A stretch of 64,000 nt of DNA from Rhodothermales bacterium (lineage in GTDB: Bacteria; Bacteroidota; Rhodothermia; Rhodothermales; VXPQ01). Of this stretch, positions 1-9,467 are shown in pieces. The stretch lies in contig OX638293.1 in NCBI GenBank assembly GCA_951812335.1, positions 372,001-436,000 of the forward strand. The letters run 5' to 3'. Positions within the stretch are counted from its first letter, which is position 1. Every line of letters starts with the position of its first letter. Position numbers and translations under genes: made by a program. Under the pieces are notes generated by a model that was given only the letters and a program-made list of their open reading frames with translations, ran no database searches and was not told the DNA's origin.

Positions 1-310
1 TGAACGTAAGCAGAGCGAGGGCATCGTCCGGGACGTCCGGGGAGGTATCGAAGCGGTCGAACGGATTCGCACGGATCAGAAAAAGCGCCAGCAACACGCC
101 GTTGACAACAAGGATCCGCCGGCTTCCCGCCAGCACAAGCAATACCGTCATCCCAGCAAGAACCAGCGCAATGTACGGCAAGAAGACGGCGACGAGTTCG
201 AACCACCAGAAAACACCGAAAGGCACGTAATACGCAAGGTACCCGGCCAGAAAAAGTAGCGCGATCGGGAGATTGACTGCAGAGAGAATTTTTTGCGCAA
301 GCCGTTTCAT
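1..310 (-). CDS. N-terminal part of a membrane protein, probably endonuclease/exonuclease/phosphatase family (runs off the left edge)
   Basis: An open minus-strand frame starts with ATG at 308-310 and continues past base 1 without a stop, giving 103 visible residues. It begins MKRLAQKILSAVNL and is followed by about three hydrophobic segments, one containing YYVPFGVFWWFE. The start lies 9 bases after the stop of the rhomboid gene, so the two are probably co-transcribed. In Bacteroidota a rhomboid gene is often followed by an endonuclease/exonuclease/phosphatase-family protein whose N-terminus is membrane-embedded like this one; that is family knowledge, not proof. The catalytic domain would lie outside the window, so the function is unconfirmed. 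It could be another small membrane protein. Confidence 0.5.
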   Translation of the reverse strand, partial: MKRLAQKILSAVNLPIALLFLAGYLAYYVPFGVFWWFELVAVFLPYIALVLAGMTVLLVLAGSRRILVVNGVLLALFLIRANPFDRFDTSPDVPDDALALLTF

Positions 311-319
311 CGCCGATGC

Positions 320-985
320 TCACCAGGACATCGTCCTGCCGGGGCGGATCGGGAGTTTGCCCCGCCAGTATTGTATCAGCAGGAAGCCGAACAACATGCC
401 TCCGAGGTGGGCAAAATTGGCGACGCCAGCCTGGGTGCCTGTCACGGCGGCCCACAATTCCAGCAGGCCGTAGACGATCACGAACCATTTGGCCTTGACC
501 GGGAACAGAAAATAAATGTAGATGAGCTGGTTGGGAAACATCATGCCGAAGGCGAGCAGGATGCCGAATACGCCGCCCGATGCGCCCACCGTCGGATACA
601 CTTCACCGCTGGAAGAAGCGACAATCAGTTGAATCAGACCCGCACCGACGACACAGACGAAATAAAACAGGGCGAACCGGCGGCTGCCACACGTATTCTC
701 GATCTGTACGCCAAACAGCCACAGCGCAAACATATTGAACAAAAGATGCGTGAAGCCGCCGTGCAGAAAAGAATACGTCACGAGTTGCCACGGCAGAAAC
801 GACGCAAAACCGCCCGAGAACTGCGGGTTTCCTATCGGCCACAGGGCGAACCACTGCAAAAGCACCCGACTTATGGGGGGCGTCATCGTGGCGAGAAATA
901 CCAGCCCGTTCAGAATCAGCAGATTCTTGATGACCGGCGGAAACATCGAAAATTGCGTGAGGGGTCGGTAAGAATTCTGATACAT
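320..985 (-). CDS. Rhomboid family intramembrane serine protease
   Basis: The 221-residue polytopic inner-membrane protease cleaves transmembrane segments of other membrane proteins. About six hydrophobic segments are visible. The signature HGGFTHLLFN is at residues 75-84, the catalytic serine is Ser137 in GASGG, and the catalytic histidine is His193 in HLGG, so the Ser-His dyad is complete. I chose the ATG at 983-985, which gives the start MYQNSYRPLTQF typical of Bacteroidota rhomboids. The frame is open for 50 more residues upstream, but that stretch has no rhomboid character. The gene is divergent from the penicillin-binding protein gene (152-base gap) and 9 bases ahead of the next minus-strand gene. 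Confidence 0.9.
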   Translation of the reverse strand: MYQNSYRPLTQFSMFPPVIKNLLILNGLVFLATMTPPISRVLLQWFALWPIGNPQFSGGFASFLPWQLVTYSFLHGGFTHLLFNMFALWLFGVQIENTCGSRRFALFYFVCVVGAGLIQLIVASSSGEVYPTVGASGGVFGILLAFGMMFPNQLIYIYFLFPVKAKWFVIVYGLLELWAAVTGTQAGVANFAHLGGMLFGFLLIQYWRGKLPIRPGRTMSW

Positions 986-1137
986 CGTCCGATGTGTGCG
1001 TGCAATAACGGTATTCCTGCCCTGGATAATAGGATAACACCCCCTCTTAGGGACAAACGTCCATAAAGTTGCGTTCCCCTGCGGAACGAACCGTCTAAAA
1101 TCGGCATTCAAGGAGTATTGTCCTGCTTTTAGCATTC

Positions 1138-3471
1138 ATGTCGGATTCGCGATATTCCAAGGAAGAGCTGGAACGCTATTTCAGCGATCCGGCAGCGCGT
1201 CGCGCAGCCCCTCTCCGGTCATCCACCGGAAAGCGGCGAGGTTATTTCTCCCGCCTTTTGCGCAACGAAAAAAAGACGCAGGCCGCGTTCCTGCTTTCTG
1301 TAATCGGCGGCGGCGTAATCGCCTTTTCCTTGTTCCTCGGCGGATGGGCCCTGCTTCTCTCCGATGAACTGCCGGATTTCCGGCAACTGGACAATCCCGA
1401 CTTGCAGCTTGCAACGGTCGCCTATACCGCCGACGGCAAGGAACTCGTGCGTTACGCCTTCCAGAATCGTTCCTGGACCAACTACGACGATATTTCACCC
1501 CACGCAGTCAACGCCCTCGTCGCTACAGAGGATCGGCGCTTTCATAGTCACTGGGGCATTGACTCGCGCGGCCTCGCTGCCGCTGCCGTGGATGTGGTTC
1601 GGAAAGGCGAACTGCGCGGCGCCTCGACGATTACCCAGCAGTTGGCTCGAAACCTGTACAACCAGGACATCGGTTTCGAGGTATCCATTTCCCGCAAACT
1701 CAAGGAAATGATCACGGCGGTGCAACTCGAACGCCGCTACACGAAGCGGGAAATCATCGAAATGTATCTCAACACGGTGCCCTTCAGCAACAATGCGTAC
1801 GGAATCGAAGCGGCGGCCCGCACCTATTTCAACAAAACGGCAGAGGAGTTATCTCCTCTCGAAGGAGCCACGTTGATTGGGATGCTGAAAGCAAATACCT
1901 ATTACAATCCCTATCGGAATCCCGAGAATGCCCGTCGCAGGCGGAACGTCGTGCTCAACCAGATGGCGAACCAGGACTTCATTCCGCGCGCATTCTATGA
2001 CGAACATCATGCCGACTCGGTACGCACCGACTACAACCCGTCTTCGGAAGTGACCGCTGCTCTGGCGCCGTATTTCGCCGAGCAGGTGCGGCTGTGGATG
2101 CGGGAGTGGGCTGCGGAAAACGGCCACAACCTGTATGCAGACGGCTTGCGCGTGTACACGCCGCTCGACTCACGGATGCAGGAAATTGCGCAACAGTCCG
2201 TGGACGAAAATATGGAGGGCCTCCAGGCGGTCGTGGATTACGAATGGAGCGACGGAGGCGGCTCCTGGAATAGGCTCGACCCGTACCTGGAACAGACCGG
2301 ATACGAACCCTGGTCCCGGTACTGGCGCAACAATCCCAAAACACTCGTGTCGTTCATCCAGGGTACGGAGCGCTACCGCTCGCTTTTGCGCCAACCCGGG
2401 ATGTCGGCAGACGACGCCGTAGCCCAACTTCGCAATAATGCGGCGTTCATGGATTCGCTGAAAACAATCAAAACGCGGCTCCAGGCCGGCCTCGTATCCA
2501 TCGATCCCCATACCGGGCATATCAAAGCCTGGGTGGGCGGACGAAACCTCAGGACCGAGTGGTACGACCATGTCAACAAAGCTGCCCGCCAGCCCGGCTC
2601 GACATTCAAGCCGTTCGTCTACACCGCGGCGATCGACAACGGATGGCCCCCCTGGCATCAGCTCCCCGACAGTGCGTTCACGTATGTGGATCCGATTACC
2701 AGGGTAGTATGGCAGCCGCAAAATGCGGACGACGAATCGACGGGACGCATGATGACCCTTACCGAAGGGCTGGCCCAGTCGAAAAACACCGTCACGGCCC
2801 GCGTGATCACGGAGCTCGTGAACCCGGAACTGGTTGCGTTCTATGCGCGCAGGATGGGCATAAAAAGCGAGCTGGACGCCGTGCCGGCGCTGGCCCTCGG
2901 CACCAGCGACATCACATTGCTTGAACTTACCACAGCCTTCAGTACGCTGGCGAGCGGCGGGCTGCAATACGATCCCGTCTTCGTGACGCGCATCGAGGAT
3001 CGTTTCGGAAACGTCCTGTACGAGCACACCTCCTCGCCCGAAGAAGCGCTCTCCGAACAGACGGCGTACACGGTCGTCAACATGATGCGGGGCATTATTA
3101 ACCCGCCCAGCGGTACAGGGCAGCGCATCAGAACCCAGTACGGGCTGGTCGACTACGATCTGGCGGGCAAGACAGGCACCACGCAGAATCACGCGGACGG
3201 CTGGTTCGGCCTCATGCACCCCAACCTGGTAACCGGCGCATGGGTGGGATTCAACGACCGGCGCGTGGTCTTTGATTCGTTCTTTTGGGGACAGGGCGCG
3301 CACAATGCGCTCTTTCTGGTGGGGGAATACTTCCGGGGTCTCGCCGATTCTGAGGAGATCGATATCACGAAAGACCCGTTCCCCAGCCCCGAAGAACTGG
3401 GCCTGACCTACGACACGCCCCCTGGCGAAGAAAGAGAGATAAACGTCGGCGAGCGCGGCGTCGATTGGTAA
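1138..3471 (+). CDS. mrcA: Bifunctional penicillin-binding protein 1A (glycosyltransferase/transpeptidase)
   Basis: This class A PBP polymerises lipid II into glycan strands and cross-links peptidoglycan at the periplasmic face. It has 777 residues. A cytoplasmic N-terminus is followed by a single membrane anchor at about residues 50-75. The GT51 glycosyltransferase domain has its catalytic Glu131 in EDRRFHSHWG, then GASTITQQLARNLY from residue 161 and RRYTKREIIEMYLN from residue 199. The transpeptidase domain has all three motifs: Ser488-x-x-Lys491, Ser548-Lys-Asn550 and Lys678-Thr-Gly680. The length is normal for the family. It converges with ispE, whose stop lies about 70 bases beyond this one. 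The symbol is by family; ponA is also used. Confidence 0.95.
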   Translation: MSDSRYSKEELERYFSDPAARRAAPLRSSTGKRRGYFSRLLRNEKKTQAAFLLSVIGGGVIAFSLFLGGWALLLSDELPDFRQLDNPDLQLATVAYTADGKELVRYAFQNRSWTNYDDISPHAVNALVATEDRRFHSHWGIDSRGLAAAAVDVVRKGELRGASTITQQLARNLYNQDIGFEVSISRKLKEMITAVQLERRYTKREIIEMYLNTVPFSNNAYGIEAAARTYFNKTAEELSPLEGATLIGMLKANTYYNPYRNPENARRRRNVVLNQMANQDFIPRAFYDEHHADSVRTDYNPSSEVTAALAPYFAEQVRLWMREWAAENGHNLYADGLRVYTPLDSRMQEIAQQSVDENMEGLQAVVDYEWSDGGGSWNRLDPYLEQTGYEPWSRYWRNNPKTLVSFIQGTERYRSLLRQPGMSADDAVAQLRNNAAFMDSLKTIKTRLQAGLVSIDPHTGHIKAWVGGRNLRTEWYDHVNKAARQPGSTFKPFVYTAAIDNGWPPWHQLPDSAFTYVDPITRVVWQPQNADDESTGRMMTLTEGLAQSKNTVTARVITELVNPELVAFYARRMGIKSELDAVPALALGTSDITLLELTTAFSTLASGGLQYDPVFVTRIEDRFGNVLYEHTSSPEEALSEQTAYTVVNMMRGIINPPSGTGQRIRTQYGLVDYDLAGKTGTTQNHADGWFGLMHPNLVTGAWVGFNDRRVVFDSFFWGQGAHNALFLVGEYFRGLADSEEIDITKDPFPSPEELGLTYDTPPGEEREINVGERGVDW

Positions 3472-3543
3472 GCGACGCGAACGGAAAATGCCTTGCAGAG
3501 TCCGGCGCATTGCATTGGAGCGCATGCGCATTTCAATATCGGA

Positions 3544-4446
3544 CTACTCGTTACAGGCTCGCCCCCGCCAGGTTCGGCAGCCTGATTGGCGGAGCGTGTT
3601 CTCGGCTTCCCTGGCCTGTGCTTCGCCCTCGAACACGCCGTACACCGCCGATCCCGATCCGGACAGCGAAGCGTACACGGCGCCCGCTTCTTCGAGCGCG
3701 GTCTTCGCCGCAGCGATGCGGGGATATAGGGGCAGGATGACCTTTTCGAAATCGTTCGCCAGCTCTGCGCGCCAGCGCTCGGGATCGCCGGATAGCAGGA
3801 CCTCGCACAAATCCGGGCGATTCCGATCATTGGGCTGTACAAGGGCGTACGCTCCGGCGGTCGAGACCTGCACAGGCGGCGCCGCCACCACAAGGAGATA
3901 CGGAAAAACGTATGGCGTTCCGTCCTGCAGGAACGGCTTCAGCATGTCGCCGCGTCCTGTACCGAACGCCGCCGCATCTCCCGCTGCGAAGAACGCCGCA
4001 TCCGCGCCGACGCTTGCGGCCATACGTATCAGTTCCTCCCGCGACCGACCCAACTCCCACCAATCATTCAACAGACGGAGCGCTGTGGCCGCATCGCTGG
4101 ACCCGCCGCCCAGCCCGGCGCCGACGGGAATACGTTTGCGGAGTTCAATGCACGCCCCCTTGTCCGGGTCAAGGCGCCGCGCCGCGCGATAGACCAGATT
4201 GCCTGCTCCCGGCGGAACCTGGAGCAAACGATCTGCAGACGAGGCATCCTGCACAGGAATCACCTGCAACGGGCCGGAAAACGCCGGAGGATCCGCCTCC
4301 CTGCGGCCTGCTGGCGGTCCGACGAACACCTCATCGGCCCAGCCAATTCGCAAAAACACGGTTTCGATGTCGCGATACCCGTCGCTGCGTTTGCGGAGCA
4401 CATGCAAACCGAGATTGATCTTGGCGGGAGCGGCTTTGCGAAGCAT
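3544..4446 (-). CDS. ispE: 4-diphosphocytidyl-2-C-methyl-D-erythritol kinase
   Basis: IspE phosphorylates CDP-methylerythritol using ATP in the MEP pathway to isopentenyl diphosphate, in the cytoplasm. The 300-residue protein is a GHMP kinase. Lys9 lies in the N-terminal APAKINLGLHV motif, the glycine-rich ATP loop PVGAGLGGGSSDAA is at 107-120, and the catalytic Asp149 is in GADAAFF. The C-terminal SLSGSGSAVYG is the third GHMP motif. Length and motif order are normal. The ATG at 4444-4446 lies only 7 bases from the end of a structured dispersed repeat, so its promoter must lie in or beyond that repeat. The pathway feeds isoprenoid genes such as those at 17.7-23.0 kb. Confidence 0.95.
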   Translation of the reverse strand: MLRKAAPAKINLGLHVLRKRSDGYRDIETVFLRIGWADEVFVGPPAGRREADPPAFSGPLQVIPVQDASSADRLLQVPPGAGNLVYRAARRLDPDKGACIELRKRIPVGAGLGGGSSDAATALRLLNDWWELGRSREELIRMAASVGADAAFFAAGDAAAFGTGRGDMLKPFLQDGTPYVFPYLLVVAAPPVQVSTAGAYALVQPNDRNRPDLCEVLLSGDPERWRAELANDFEKVILPLYPRIAAAKTALEEAGAVYASLSGSGSAVYGVFEGEAQAREAENTLRQSGCRTWRGRACNE

Positions 4447-4453
4447 CGTGTTA

Positions 4454-4712
4454 AAGGATACTCTAGATTAAATCCACTTTGATCAGCGCTTCACGCTCGT
4501 GCGTAAAAGATATTGTAATTGCATCGTTGAAATTAGTGGAAAACGCTGCGGATTCGGGGCATCGTGGGCGTGAAGCGCCCTTCGGGAGGCAGAGAGGGGC
4601 ACGCTGGCTGCGTCATTCCTCATTATGTGGGGCCTGCCACATTGCTTCGTCATTCCTTGCCAGCGCACCCCTTTCAGCCTCTGAACTTCGCGGACTTAAT
4701 CAGAGTATCCTA
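4454..4712 (+). repeat. Structured dispersed repeat, copy 1 (about 258 bp)
   Basis: One of three near-full-length copies; the others are at 32819 and 42511, all in the same orientation. The left end AAGGATACTCT and right end AGAGTATCCT are inverted repeats. Inside, GCGCTTCACGC pairs with GCGTGAAGCGC. A longer imperfect stem brackets the second half, with GGGGCACGCTGGC against GCCAGCGCACCCC. At its tip ATGTGG pairs with CCACAT. No protein-coding signature is shared by the copies; frames crossing it give only short translations. It lies between the divergent ispE and exopolysaccharide genes. It is non-autonomous and MITE-like in size. Confidence 0.85.
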
Positions 4713-4999
4713 AACCATAGTGAAACCCATCCCCTGAAAATGCGTGGATTGGATTACCAATTCGAGCGCGCATTCGAAAAAACGGACCGACGTTCAGGGA
4801 ACCCGGCAGCACCCAGGCTGTTGCAACCCCCTGAGAAAAGAGGTATTTTCCGAAAATACGCACTATACACTTCTCCCCGGCGCCTTCTCATCCATTTCGG
4901 TCGAGCCTACCTCGAAATCGTTACAAAATTCCCTCGTACTTCCATACTCCGAATGCCCCGAAGGCGCTGCCCACGCCTCTCGGTATATCGGCATCCGGC
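4713..4999. other. Intergenic stretch ahead of the exopolysaccharide locus
   Basis: This 287-base stretch lies between the repeat and the first exopolysaccharide gene and holds no recognisable gene. It must contain the promoter of the locus, but I cannot assign -33/-7 elements with confidence. No strong hairpin is obvious. Confidence 0.5.
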
Positions 5000-6793
5000 A
5001 TGACAGGCCGACCATTGTTTCGCTCGTTTCACAGGCATCCATCCATTCGGGACGCTTCGGCGGCCGCTATGGCGTGGATCCTCCTCGCATTATTTCTGCT
5101 CGCACCCACGGCGGCGCGAGCCCAATTCGATTCGCAATCGAACGAATCCGTGTCTCCTGCGACCATCGGCCCGCAGATAAATCCTCTCCATGAGCAGTTG
5201 ACCCGATTTCAAGGCGCGGGAGAGATGATCCCTCTTGAGGGAACGGTCGATGCGGACCAGTATATCGTGGGACCGGGCGATCTTTTCGACATATCCGTGG
5301 GCGGTCCTCAACCGCTGCTTTCCCCGATCGCCGTATCGGCGGACGGCTATCTGATCTTGCCGGAAGCCGGCGCTGTCCAGGTAGGAGGCCTCTCGCTGCA
5401 AGAAGCGCGCAGCCGGGCGAAACAAGCGCTCCGCGAATCCTTCGAAAATGTGCTTGTGGAAATCGCACTTGCGCAACCCAGACGGTTTTATGTGCATGTT
5501 TCGGGAGCGGTCCCGTTCCCGGGACGCTATCTGGCCACGCCCGTGGGGCGTCTGGCCGGCGTGCTGAGTCTGGCTTATGCGGACACCACCCGGGCCCCGA
5601 CAGGAAACCTGACGTTTCGCCCCGCTCTGCGAAATGTCCTGCTTGTACATACGGACGGAACCCGGGAAACGGTGGATCTGCTGAGATATCACGCCACCGG
5701 CAATACGGAACACAACCCGTATCTGCGGGATGGGGACATCGTGTCCGTGCCTGCGTTCGACCCCGATTACGGCTCCGTCTTCATATCGGGAAATGTGGCC
5801 TTCCCGGGGATATACGACCACCGGCCCGACGATACCCTTTCCGATCTCCTTGCACTGGCTACCGGACAGGAGACGCCCGGTTATGCACAACAGGTTCGGC
5901 TCACCCGTGTGCTTCATGACGGCTCCGCGGAAGCTGAAATACATGATATAGCCGCGCTGTACGGCGGCGAGGACGTACAGGTGCTGGCCCGGGATCAGGT
6001 GCATGTGCTGGCCGAAGAAACGGTGCGCGGCGTGGCCGATATCGAGGGATGGGTGCAATACCCCGGTACCTACCCCATCCTCTCCGGAAAAACGACCCTG
6101 AAAGACCTCGTAGCGCTTGCAGGAGGATTGCGCCCGGGCGCCCTTGCCCGGGCGGCGCATCTCAAGCGGTCCACCCTGCCCCTGCCGGAACCGGAGCACG
6201 AAAACAGGTTCGGAATGCTCGCCGGCATACCCGATCCGGTCCCGGCCGACACGCTGGCCCTGATGCAATCCATCCGGCTGGCGGACATGGGTTTCTTCGG
6301 AAGCGCTTATCTGACGCACGACCTGAGGGTGCAAAGCAGCGTTCCGGTAGACCTGAACGTTGCGCTTGGACAAGGAGCCCCGCCTATTCCTCTCCAGGAC
6401 GGCGACAAGGTATACGTCCCGCGCGATAAAAATCAGGTCTTTGTATTCGGACAGGTGAATCGTCCGGGATATGTCACGCACCAGACAGGCATGTCGCCAG
6501 AGTATTATGTAAGCGCGGCAAGCGGGCTCGGGGAAAACGCCGGGCCTTCGTACGTCATCAAGGCCGGCACGAATCGCTACTTGAAGGCTTCCGAAGCGGA
6601 GGTCGAATCGGGAGATTGGATCTTCGTAAACCGGGAAAACATGTTCGGGGACACAGAGGAACTGCAACGTCTCTTAACCGAAACCCAGCAACTCGAACTG
6701 GAAAAACGGTCGGCTACCTTCCAAACCGTCCTGACAACGGTCGGAACCATCACAGGATTCATCACCACGTACCTGCTGATCCGGAGACAATGA
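5000..6793 (+). CDS. Polysaccharide export outer-membrane protein (Wza-like, SLBB repeats)
   Basis: This is the predicted outer-membrane secretin-like channel for exopolysaccharide export. The 597-residue protein has a basic N-terminus and hydrophobic signal segment ending near TAARAQ. A Poly_export domain starts at about residue 85 (YIVGPGDLFDISV). It is followed by several SLBB beta-grasp repeats with recurring patterns such as ISGNVAFPGIY, IEGWVQYPGTY and VFGQVNRPGYV. A C-terminal hydrophobic helix (TITGFITTYLLI) may cross the outer membrane, as in Wza. The start at 5000 supplies a basic n-region; the ATG at 5069 is possible but gives a signal peptide without positive charge. The stop overlaps the next start as ATGA, so it opens the operon. 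Confidence 0.9.
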   Translation: MTGRPLFRSFHRHPSIRDASAAAMAWILLALFLLAPTAARAQFDSQSNESVSPATIGPQINPLHEQLTRFQGAGEMIPLEGTVDADQYIVGPGDLFDISVGGPQPLLSPIAVSADGYLILPEAGAVQVGGLSLQEARSRAKQALRESFENVLVEIALAQPRRFYVHVSGAVPFPGRYLATPVGRLAGVLSLAYADTTRAPTGNLTFRPALRNVLLVHTDGTRETVDLLRYHATGNTEHNPYLRDGDIVSVPAFDPDYGSVFISGNVAFPGIYDHRPDDTLSDLLALATGQETPGYAQQVRLTRVLHDGSAEAEIHDIAALYGGEDVQVLARDQVHVLAEETVRGVADIEGWVQYPGTYPILSGKTTLKDLVALAGGLRPGALARAAHLKRSTLPLPEPEHENRFGMLAGIPDPVPADTLALMQSIRLADMGFFGSAYLTHDLRVQSSVPVDLNVALGQGAPPIPLQDGDKVYVPRDKNQVFVFGQVNRPGYVTHQTGMSPEYYVSAASGLGENAGPSYVIKAGTNRYLKASEAEVESGDWIFVNRENMFGDTEELQRLLTETQQLELEKRSATFQTVLTTVGTITGFITTYLLIRRQ

Positions 6794-8016
6794 GTTCAAA
6801 AACCATGCATTCGCCGGACGAAGGAGGCGCACTCGGATACAACGAGGAGATGCGTCGCGAGCGTGCGGAGGATACGCTCTGGACCACGCTGGGTACGTTG
6901 TACAGGTATCGGCGTCTGGTGATCGGCGTTACGGTCTTTGCGGGTGTGGCTTCCGTGGTCATCAGCCTGCTCCTGACCAACTGGTACCGCGGTACAGCCC
7001 GCGTACTCATTCCGCAGGGTGGCGAAACCTCGTTGGCCGCCGGCCTGTTGGGAAGTCTTCCTGCGGGCGCGGCTGCCCTGTTTGGAGGCGGCCCCGGGGG
7101 GGACTACACGCGCTATCTGGCTATTCTAACCAGCCGCTCCATGATGGAAGCCGTGGTGGATTCATTCGACCTTATCACCGTCTACGAAACGGAGGACGAA
7201 GAATACCCGCTGGAAGAAGCTATTGATTTGCTGGAAGACAATGTAGCGTTCGAAGTGGATATGGAGTACTACTTTCTGTCCATCTCCGTGCTGGACCAGG
7301 AGCGCCAACGCGCCGCCGACATGGCCAACTTTCTGGTGCGCCGCCTCAACGAGATAAGCGTACAACTCTCCAGCGAGGGAGCCTTCGATTACCGCCGCTC
7401 GCTGGAAAAACGCTACCGCGAATCCCGGGCTGCCATGGACTCTGTGCTTTACGCCTCGGAACGGTTTCAGGAAGAGTACGGCGTGTACGACCTGACGTCT
7501 CAGACAGAAAGTTTTTTCGAACAGGTGGGTGCGCTCCGCAGAAGCGCACTGGAGGCTGAAATCCAATACGAGGTGCTCCGGTCGCAATACGGCAACGACA
7601 ATGCACAGGTCCAGGCCATACAGGAACTTGCCTTCGCCGCCGATCGGAAATACCGGCAGGCACTGGCCGGCAAGGAGCAAATGCTTCCTGTGGCGCAGGA
7701 GGAAGTGCCTGCGGTTGTACGCACCTATGTAGAACTGGAACTGGAAACTATGATCCAGCGCAGTATCCTTGAGGTCCTGGCGCCGCTATACGAACAGGCG
7801 CGCTTCCAGGAGGATCGGGAGGCGCTGGCCGTACAGGTTCTCGACGAAGCCATCCCATCGGCGCTCAAGGCAAAGCCGAAGCGATCGATCATCTGCGTCC
7901 TCGCCACGCTCTCTGCCTTTATGCTGGTCGTGGTTTACGTGCTCGTATATGACTGGTGGCGGAAGAATCATGCGGAGTTCTCACGAAAAATGACAGAACA
8001 AAGCCACCCTATCTGA
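6790..8016 (+). CDS. Wzz/Wzc-type chain-length determinant (no kinase domain)
   Basis: This inner-membrane polysaccharide co-polymerase sets chain length and couples polymerisation to export. The 408-residue protein has one membrane helix at about residues 43-65, a long periplasmic, helical and charge-rich region, and a second helix near the C-terminus (IICVLATLSAFMLVVVYVLV). The N-terminal Wzz domain contains YRGTARVLIP. No Walker A or tyrosine-rich tail follows the second helix, so it lacks the BY-kinase of E. coli Wzc and is a PCP-type regulator. The ATG at 6790 overlaps the stop of the preceding gene by four bases, indicating translational coupling. Confidence 0.88.
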   Translation: MSSKTMHSPDEGGALGYNEEMRRERAEDTLWTTLGTLYRYRRLVIGVTVFAGVASVVISLLLTNWYRGTARVLIPQGGETSLAAGLLGSLPAGAAALFGGGPGGDYTRYLAILTSRSMMEAVVDSFDLITVYETEDEEYPLEEAIDLLEDNVAFEVDMEYYFLSISVLDQERQRAADMANFLVRRLNEISVQLSSEGAFDYRRSLEKRYRESRAAMDSVLYASERFQEEYGVYDLTSQTESFFEQVGALRRSALEAEIQYEVLRSQYGNDNAQVQAIQELAFAADRKYRQALAGKEQMLPVAQEEVPAVVRTYVELELETMIQRSILEVLAPLYEQARFQEDREALAVQVLDEAIPSALKAKPKRSIICVLATLSAFMLVVVYVLVYDWWRKNHAEFSRKMTEQSHPI

Positions 8017-8029
8017 TCGAAAGTTGCGT

Positions 8030-9463
8030 ATGTTTCTCAAAGAGAAATTACCTCCATTTTCGATTGCGCCACATTCTTTATGGTTCTGGGGAAAAACCGG
8101 TCTTCTTAGTGCACTTGCGGGTGGACTGGCGTTACTTCTCCTTATCACGGCCTTCGCCTCATACCTCCTGCCCTACCTGGCTCTGGCAATAGTCGGTGGT
8201 ATAGGTATCCGGGTGCTGTACCGGCACCCTCTCCTGAATCTGTGTTTTACAATCGCTGCATTCTCTGTCGTCACAGATTTCGAGGAGGGCATTCAGATTC
8301 GGGAAGCACTGTACGGATTTCTTTACATCGGGTTTTTATCCTACTGGTTTATTAGTCGCATATTCTTTTTCAGAGATAATATCCTTAAAACCGGTGTGGA
8401 TTATGCGGTAGCCGGATTCCTAATCTGGGTAACTGCTTCCTTTGGATTGACATCTTTGTTTGGTGGAGAATTCTCCGCTGCAATAGTTGAATGGACATCT
8501 GTAATCTTTATCGCATTTTATTTTCCTGTGAAGGAAGCTTGTGTACGTTATAAAAATGGTGCACGTGCTATTCTGATCACTATCGTATTGTTGGGATTAT
8601 TCGCCGCCGTTCGCAATTTTGTCAGTTACCGAGCACTATTAGAAAGCGCCACCGCCGTGTGGAATATCGTAGCGGGACGGGTTGTAACGAACGAAATTTT
8701 ACTTGTTATCTCCGGTCTCGCCTCCATTGTTCTACTCATCCATTCCAAAACATGGAAGACACAGGTATTCTATTTATGCATTGCTAATCTTTTACTGGTT
8801 AGCCTTATACTTACTCAAAGTAGAGCGTATTGGATTGATTATGCGTTAGGGATTTTTGTTTTGTTGTTCGTATTGGAAATCCATCGGCGGATCCGCCTTT
8901 TGGGCACTTTGATTATCAATAGTGTTTTTCTATTGATAACCGCACTTATTGTTTCCCCGGAGCTTGTGTCTTTGATTTTGACCGGCCTCAGTGAGAGATT
9001 ACTGAGCTTGGGATCTGCAACCACACAAGATATATCCTTGATAAATAGATTCTACGAATCGCGTGCAGTCATTCAAAAAATCATCTCGAATCCTATCCTG
9101 GGATATGGCTTGGGGGTTTCCTATACAGTATTCGACATCATCGAGAAGTATACGATGTCGAAAACGTTTGCACACAATGGATTTTTGATGATATGGTTCA
9201 AATATGGTTTCATTGGATTAATTCTTGTTTTCTATACTTGGATGATTTCCATTAGGAATGCCTTTAGAGCTGTTAATAGTAATCCTGATCACTATCTTTG
9301 TATCTATGGAATTATTTCTTTTATAGGACTTCTTTCTATGTTTCCATCTACAAATACATCTGTACAATTTTTTCTGTCGGATACGAATCTTGCCTTTGCA
9401 CTTTTGATCGGTTGGGCAAACGGTATATATGCGCGCATGAAAAACCCACTATCTGATACCTGA
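8030..9463 (+). CDS. Polysaccharide polymerase / O-antigen ligase-like membrane protein (Wzy candidate)
   Basis: The 477-residue protein is almost entirely hydrophobic, with around ten or more predicted helices. It has a large periplasmic loop in its second half containing ILGYGLGVSYTVFD and, later, KTFAHNGFLMIWFKYGFIG, a layout typical of the Wzy/WaaL superfamily. Within a Wza-Wzc-Wzx locus it is the best candidate for the repeat-unit polymerase, which acts at the periplasmic face. The ATG at 8030 is preferred; a TTG at 8024 is in frame. From here to about 17.6 kb the coding sequence is noticeably richer in A and T than the flanking genes. Confidence 0.8.
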   Translation: MFLKEKLPPFSIAPHSLWFWGKTGLLSALAGGLALLLLITAFASYLLPYLALAIVGGIGIRVLYRHPLLNLCFTIAAFSVVTDFEEGIQIREALYGFLYIGFLSYWFISRIFFFRDNILKTGVDYAVAGFLIWVTASFGLTSLFGGEFSAAIVEWTSVIFIAFYFPVKEACVRYKNGARAILITIVLLGLFAAVRNFVSYRALLESATAVWNIVAGRVVTNEILLVISGLASIVLLIHSKTWKTQVFYLCIANLLLVSLILTQSRAYWIDYALGIFVLLFVLEIHRRIRLLGTLIINSVFLLITALIVSPELVSLILTGLSERLLSLGSATTQDISLINRFYESRAVIQKIISNPILGYGLGVSYTVFDIIEKYTMSKTFAHNGFLMIWFKYGFIGLILVFYTWMISIRNAFRAVNSNPDHYLCIYGIISFIGLLSMFPSTNTSVQFFLSDTNLAFALLIGWANGIYARMKNPLSDT

Positions 9464-9467
9464 TCGG

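Noticed and set aside
2170-3531. A 453-codon open frame on the minus strand inside the penicillin-binding protein gene
   Set aside because: It is a shadow frame, antisense to a complete PBP with all catalytic motifs; its translation lacks any motif and is rich in Arg and His as expected for a GC-rich antisense frame.
4479-5003. A 174-codon plus-strand frame running through repeat copy 1 and similar frames in the other copies
   Set aside because: The similar peptides arise because the repeat DNA is similar; frames are not kept over full length and carry no start signals.
5090-6667. A 525-codon minus-strand frame within the polysaccharide export gene
   Set aside because: It is fully antisense to a gene with clear SLBB repeats and signal peptide and has no motif of its own.
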